NCBI GenBank assembly: GCA_963772845.1
Contig: CAVYYW010000004.1
Coordinates: 1 to 17,353 of the forward strand
Origin: CAVYYW01 sp963772845
GTDB lineage: Bacteria > Bacillota > Bacilli > Bacillales > Sporolactobacillaceae
Direction: 5' to 3'
Length of the DNA stretch: 17,353 nt
Shown here: positions 14,208-17,353 of the stretch, in pieces
Layout of the letters: each line of letters starts with the position of its first letter
Position numbering within the stretch: position 1 is the first letter of the stretch
Position numbers and translations under genes: made by a program
Notes under the pieces: model-generated
The model's input: the letters and a program-made list of their open reading frames with translations, nothing else
Told to the model about the DNA's origin: nothing
Database searches by the model: none

Positions 14208-14722
14208 CCACTGAAAAGTACACTTAGAGGTTTCTTACTCACACTCGGCTGTGCTGCTAGAAAATTTGAGACGCCAAGTGATCAGTTGATGGCCGCAGAA
14301 CATCTATAGCCACAAATGACTTCTAAAGGGTATCATCAGACAATAAACACGTTGATTGAAGCGAAAGGTGCGATACTCCTCGAAAATACACATGCTCATT
14401 GAAAGCAAGGAATACTCGAGGCTCCTCGAAAATGAGCACACTCTTATATGAAAGCTATAAATACTCGAGACTCCTCGAAAATGCCTTGCATTTTCATCGT
14501 GCGAGGTGGAATCAAAGATGTAAATTCAAGTCCTGCGGAAACAGCACGCGCCCGAAGATCCACTTTGGCGCACAAAGAAATCACGCCAAAGTTAGCTGAG
14601 GCCGTGCCCGCGGAAAGCGAGGGACAACGATGGTATTCCCGCTTTCAATGTATTTGCATCGTATTTTCTTCGTGCGAGGCGGAATCTAAGATGCTGTTTC
14701 AAGTCCTACGGGAATAGCACGG
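14208..14722 (-). repeat. repeat element, copy 8 (inverted, core split by an insertion)
   Basis: Minus-strand copy. The outer right end CCACTGAAAAGTACACTT is at 14208-14225, the second module at 14226-14350, and the core right end (GTTGATTG on the plus strand) at 14351-14379. The left part of the core is at about 14541-14623. About 160 bp separate the two core parts, containing three copies of CTCCTCGAAAAT (about 14377, 14422, 14472), two of them preceded by ATACTCGAG. Beyond 14623 lies a diverged tail module, up to the CCACTGAAAA at 14724. Small frames here (14399-14717) are by-products of the repeat. Confidence 0.7.
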
Positions 14723-14773
14723 GCCACTGAAAAACTTCTATAGGATTTAATCAGAGAATAGTGCGGTCTGATA

Positions 14774-15046
14774 CCTTGAAAGTCCCCTGGAATGCTAAAG
14801 GTTGAGATGCATTTGCCGCTAAGGCCGAGCTGCCGGGTAAGTTGGAGACGCCTGCGGAATCTGCGGACAAAGTGAGACCCCACAGCGCAAAAGTTTGGAG
14901 GAAGTTCGGCTAAATGCGGCACGTCCTGTGCCAATGCCGAACCTACCCACATCCTATGGGCATGCGAGGAGGCTCACGGTCCGCCCGCGGCAAGCGAGAA
15001 CTTTCCAAAGCTCGGCCAGAAGGGCAAATAGTGACATTTCCAGTGG
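14774..15046. repeat. TIR-bounded element with a different interior
   Basis: This 273-bp unit begins CCTTGAAAGTCCCCTGG (14774-14790) and ends AGTGACATTTCCAGTGG (15030-15046), close to the ends of the other elements. The interior differs: read on the minus strand it has CTCGCTTGCCGCGGGCGGAC, GAGCCTCCTCG and TGTGGGGTCTCAC, which resemble another GC-rich intergenic repeat type I associate with Bacillus genomes. Open frames inside it are not credible genes. From 15047 to 15140 I see nothing identifiable. Confidence 0.55.
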
Positions 15047-15142
15047 TCTCCTCAGAGTTCCAAGTAAGACCCCGGAGCACCTCTTAAGGAAAATCAATTA
15101 ATGATTAAAAGCTGAAAGGCTATTCTTGTATGGCAGGAAAAA

Positions 15143-15171
15143 TTATCATGAAATAGAATAGTAACTATAAT
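15143..15171 (+). promoter_or_regulatory. SigA-type promoter of the phosphotransferase gene
   Basis: TTATCA (15143-15148) and TATAAT (15166-15171) are 17 bp apart. Transcription would start near 15178, giving a leader of about 110 nt before the ATG at 15287. This argues against translation from the in-frame ATG at 15176. Confidence 0.6.
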
Positions 15172-15286
15172 AGAAATGGAAGAGGGTACTGAAATAAGAC
15201 CTGTATCCGGAGCGACCGCTGCAAGTGAGCGTCTTTCCGCTAACTTAAGATTCGAATTAGAAATAAGAAGGGAAAGGGATTATTTT

Positions 15287-16198
15287 ATGACGCAGCCCTG
15301 GCAGCCTGAACATGTCGTGTCTTTAGAAGATGCGAAGGTATACATAGAAGAGCAGTTTTCAGAACTAATACCTGTTGAAATAACCGAATATGGAAAAGGA
15401 TTTGATAACACAGTCTTTCTGGTCAATCAGGACTACGTTTTCCGGTTTCCTCGAAGGGAAATTGCCGTCCGTCTGCTTGAAAAAGAGAACAGAATGCTGC
15501 CGGAGCTTGTTGGACTGCTCCCCTTGAAAATTTCTGAGCCCCTTTATTTTGGAATGCCCTCAAAAAGCTTTCCATGGCCTTTCACAGGATACAGAGCAAT
15601 AAAAGGACAAATGCTGGAAAGTCTTGATGAGGATGCTTCACAAGCCTCCGGTCCTGAGCTTGCGCTATTTTTGAAAAAACTTCACCAATTCCCAATTAAA
15701 ACCACTGAACATTTTGGCGTGCCCTATGACGAAATAAAAAGAGCCAATATGACAAAAAGGTTGCCGATGTTGAAGGAGCATGTGCGTAAATTGAACGAAA
15801 AACAGCTGTATAATGACCCGGATCGGTTGACAGCCTATTCAGAAGGACTAGATGTCATTGAGGCTGAAAAAGAGAAAGTTTTGGTACATGGCGACTTGCA
15901 TTTGAGAAATATCGTCGTTGATGAGGCAGGCAGCTTGAAGGGGATTATTGACTGGGGTGATCTGCATATTGGAAGCCGGGCTGTTGATTTATCGATCGCC
16001 TACAGCTTTTTGCCCCCTAGCAGCCGAAAGGCATTCTATGAAATTTATGGTGATGTCAAGGATTCGCAAAAGGACCTTGCCCGATTTATTGCGATCTATA
16101 TCCTTGCTATCCTGATTTTGTATGGGGCCGATCATGACGATCGCGCCTTAATAAATGTGTGCCAGCAAGGCCTTGACTGGGCGCTTACTAAGGAATAG
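15287..16198 (+). CDS. aminoglycoside/macrolide phosphotransferase family protein (YcbJ-like)
   Basis: A 303-residue protein with the APH kinase fold. An N-terminal nucleotide-binding part (GKGFDNTVFLV, 36-46; VFRFPRRE, 51-58) precedes the catalytic HGDLHLRN (201-208; Asp203, Asn208) and the metal-binding IIDWGD (220-225; Asp222). Length and wording fit the YcbJ-like group near macrolide 2'-phosphotransferases. Real substrates of such chromosomal members are mostly unknown and resistance should not be assumed. The start is ATG 15287, eight bases after AAAGGG; the frame stays open upstream to 15176, but that extension starts at the predicted transcription start. It is followed 126 bp later by the thioredoxin-fold gene with no clear terminator between. 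Confidence 0.85.
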   Translation: MTQPWQPEHVVSLEDAKVYIEEQFSELIPVEITEYGKGFDNTVFLVNQDYVFRFPRREIAVRLLEKENRMLPELVGLLPLKISEPLYFGMPSKSFPWPFTGYRAIKGQMLESLDEDASQASGPELALFLKKLHQFPIKTTEHFGVPYDEIKRANMTKRLPMLKEHVRKLNEKQLYNDPDRLTAYSEGLDVIEAEKEKVLVHGDLHLRNIVVDEAGSLKGIIDWGDLHIGSRAVDLSIAYSFLPPSSRKAFYEIYGDVKDSQKDLARFIAIYILAILILYGADHDDRALINVCQQGLDWALTKE

Positions 16199-16208
16199 CA
16201 TGCGAATG

Positions 16209-16239
16209 TTTACGACTGTGCAGTATTATTTGATATGAT
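16209..16239 (+). promoter_or_regulatory. possible promoter before the thioredoxin-fold gene
   Basis: TTTACG (16209-16214) and TATGAT (16234-16239) are separated by 19 bp, longer than optimal. Weak; the gene may also be read from the upstream promoter. Confidence 0.3.
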
Positions 16240-16324
16240 AGGGGTCAGGAAAACGTTAAGGAGTTCGAAAACCAATTCGGTTTGCAAATAGCGAGCCAAA
16301 AGCAATTGCAGAGGAGTGCTAGGC

Positions 16325-16891
16325 ATGACAAAAAATATAAAAGAAAAACTGGGACAAGGAATAAGCCCACAGGAATTTATGGAGAGAATGGAAAAGAACC
16401 GGGACTTATTTATGGAAAAATACGAAGCATTTCTGATGACGAAGGATGCGGAATCTCTATTTAAAGAGCAGGGAAAGAAGGATTTACGCTGTGAAATTAT
16501 AACCGCAGATTGGTGCGGTGATGCTGCCAGAAGCATCCCGGTTATTTTTCAGTTAATGGAGACTGCTGAAATCCCTACGGAAGTCTTTATTGTTGAAGAA
16601 CATGAAGCTTTCATTGAACAATTCAGGGTCCTCGGCGGACGATCAGTTCCAGTGGTGCTGTTTGTTAATGCTGAAGGTGACGTGCTTGGCCAGTGGGGAC
16701 CAAGACCGGCTTATGTCCAGGAGCCTATGGCAGAATTTAAAGCTCTTGGTCTTGACCCTTCTACAGAGGAATATCAGACGAAAATTAAAGGCGTTTATGA
16801 AGAAATTTTCAACCGGTATGGTGAAGGCGTGGCCTATCAGCCGCTTGTGGTTGATGAAATAAGAGATATACTTCAAGGTATACAAAAATAG
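16325..16891 (+). CDS. thioredoxin-fold family protein with a single active-site cysteine
   Basis: A 188-residue cytosolic protein of the Thioredoxin_9-like group. A helical N-terminal stretch (1-50) precedes a thioredoxin core. The active-site position reads ADWCGDAAR (61-69), with Cys64 followed by G-D-A, so the second Cys of CxxC is replaced by Ala67. The cis-proline region RSVPVVLFV (106-114, Pro109) is intact. The WCGDA form is known in this family from Gram-positive relatives, so it is probably a natural monothiol or non-oxidoreductase variant and not a defect. GAGGAG (16311-16316) eight bases before ATG 16325 decides the start over the GTG at 16316, which overlaps that site. The flavoprotein gene begins 22 bp after it, suggesting cotranscription. 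Confidence 0.83.
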   Translation: MTKNIKEKLGQGISPQEFMERMEKNRDLFMEKYEAFLMTKDAESLFKEQGKKDLRCEIITADWCGDAARSIPVIFQLMETAEIPTEVFIVEEHEAFIEQFRVLGGRSVPVVLFVNAEGDVLGQWGPRPAYVQEPMAEFKALGLDPSTEEYQTKIKGVYEEIFNRYGEGVAYQPLVVDEIRDILQGIQK

Positions 16892-16913
16892 GTATTAATT
16901 AACGAGGTGTTTT

Positions 16914-17353
16914 ATGACGAAGTACGATGTCATTATTGTGGGTGGAGGTCCAGCCGGGCTGATGGCCGCGGTTGCGGCTTCAGAAAGAGGAGCTTCAGTT
17001 CTGCTGGTTGATAAAGGCGAGAAGCTTGGCAAAAAACTTGCGATTTCCGGTGGAGGCCGCTGTAATGTGACCAACCGCATGCCAATTGACGAACTGATCA
17101 AGCATTTACCCGGTAACGGGAAGTTTTTATACAGCGCTTTTTCGGAGTTTAACAATCAGGACATCATCAATTTTTTTGAAGGATTAGGAATATCGCTAAA
17201 AGAGGAAGATTTCGGAAGAATGTTTCCTGTGACAGACAGCGCAAAATCTGTCGTGGCGGCATTGCTTAATAAAATCCGTCAGCTTGGTGTCACAACCCGC
17301 GTGAGTACGCCAGTTTCTGCGATATTGTATGAAGATGACCTTGTTAAAGGCAT
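16914..17353 (+). CDS. NAD(P)/FAD-dependent oxidoreductase, HI0933/YtfP-like (5' part, cut by window end)
   Basis: The first 146 codons of a flavoprotein are present and the frame is still open at the window edge; the family is usually a little over 400 residues. The N-terminal dinucleotide-binding motif IIVGGGPAGLMAA (7-19) is followed by GKKLAISGGGRCNVTN (39-54), diagnostic of the HI0933/YhiN/YtfP family of aminoacetone-oxidase-like flavoproteins, whose physiological role is poorly defined. ATG 16914 is preceded by GAGGTG (16904-16909). It lies 22 bp after the thioredoxin-fold gene and is probably in one operon with it. Confidence 0.85.
   Translation, partial: MTKYDVIIVGGGPAGLMAAVAASERGASVLLVDKGEKLGKKLAISGGGRCNVTNRMPIDELIKHLPGNGKFLYSAFSEFNNQDIINFFEGLGISLKEEDFGRMFPVTDSAKSVVAALLNKIRQLGVTTRVSTPVSAILYEDDLVKG

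Noticed and set aside
14399..15101. Four small frames (14399-14599, 14448-14717, 14686-14952, 14895-15101)
   Set aside because: All lie in repeat DNA, overlap each other on both strands, and have no ribosome-binding sites or recognisable domains.
15178..15286. T-box or other known riboswitch before the phosphotransferase
   Set aside because: No T-box AGGGTGG-ACCGCG motif and no terminator/antiterminator pair; only two short stems.

Overview
The window looks like a chromosomal segment from a low-to-mid GC Bacillota, most likely a member of the Bacillaceae. Evidence: strong AGGAGG-type Shine-Dalgarno sites, SigA-like promoters, U-tailed intrinsic terminators, and proteins recognisable as relatives of Bacillus CatD, CatE, YcbJ and YtfP. 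I cannot fix the genus. No rRNA, tRNA, CRISPR array, transposase or phage gene was seen.

Layout. 1-1900 holds no credible gene: it is a head-to-tail array of TIR-bounded repeat elements, then a cluster of hairpins and a short tandem repeat. 2039-3422 is a catDE-like operon (DoxX membrane protein plus extradiol dioxygenase) with a SigA promoter carrying a CatR-type operator. A convergent AI-2E-family permease gene (3409-4557) shares its terminator. 4690-5590 is a second repeat block. 5722-9102 holds a 69-residue membrane protein, a DJ-1/PfpI protein, a beta-hydroxyacid dehydrogenase and a DUF2254 membrane protein. 9171-9470 holds a 52-bp degenerate tandem repeat. 9519-11186 (minus) encodes a secreted phosphoesterase/phospholipase C with an array resembling PhoP boxes upstream. 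11424-12731 encodes a siderophore-type amino acid/diamine N-hydroxylase, convergent with an MFS exporter gene broken by a one-base frameshift. 14200-15110 is a third repeat block, mostly inverted relative to the first two. The window ends with a YcbJ-like phosphotransferase, a thioredoxin-fold protein and the 5' part of a ytfP-like flavoprotein gene.

Function. Several genes suggest soil-type stress handling: quinone/catechol detoxification (catDE), reactive carbonyl handling (DJ-1 and GLYR-like reductase, side by side but in separate units), phosphate scavenging (phosphoesterase) and iron acquisition (hydroxylase). They are mostly single-gene units, not one pathway.

The most unusual part is the repeat family. 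At least five intact copies of a core are all exactly 138 bp, with inverted ends GTTGATTG/CAATCAAC and an internal hairpin showing some pairing-preserving changes. Several sit inside about 320-330 bp units bounded by CCACTGAAAA/TTTTCAGTGG. One unit with similar ends carries a different interior, and two copies have a modular insertion. It looks like a non-autonomous MITE-like or structured-RNA-like family, confined to intergenic DNA.
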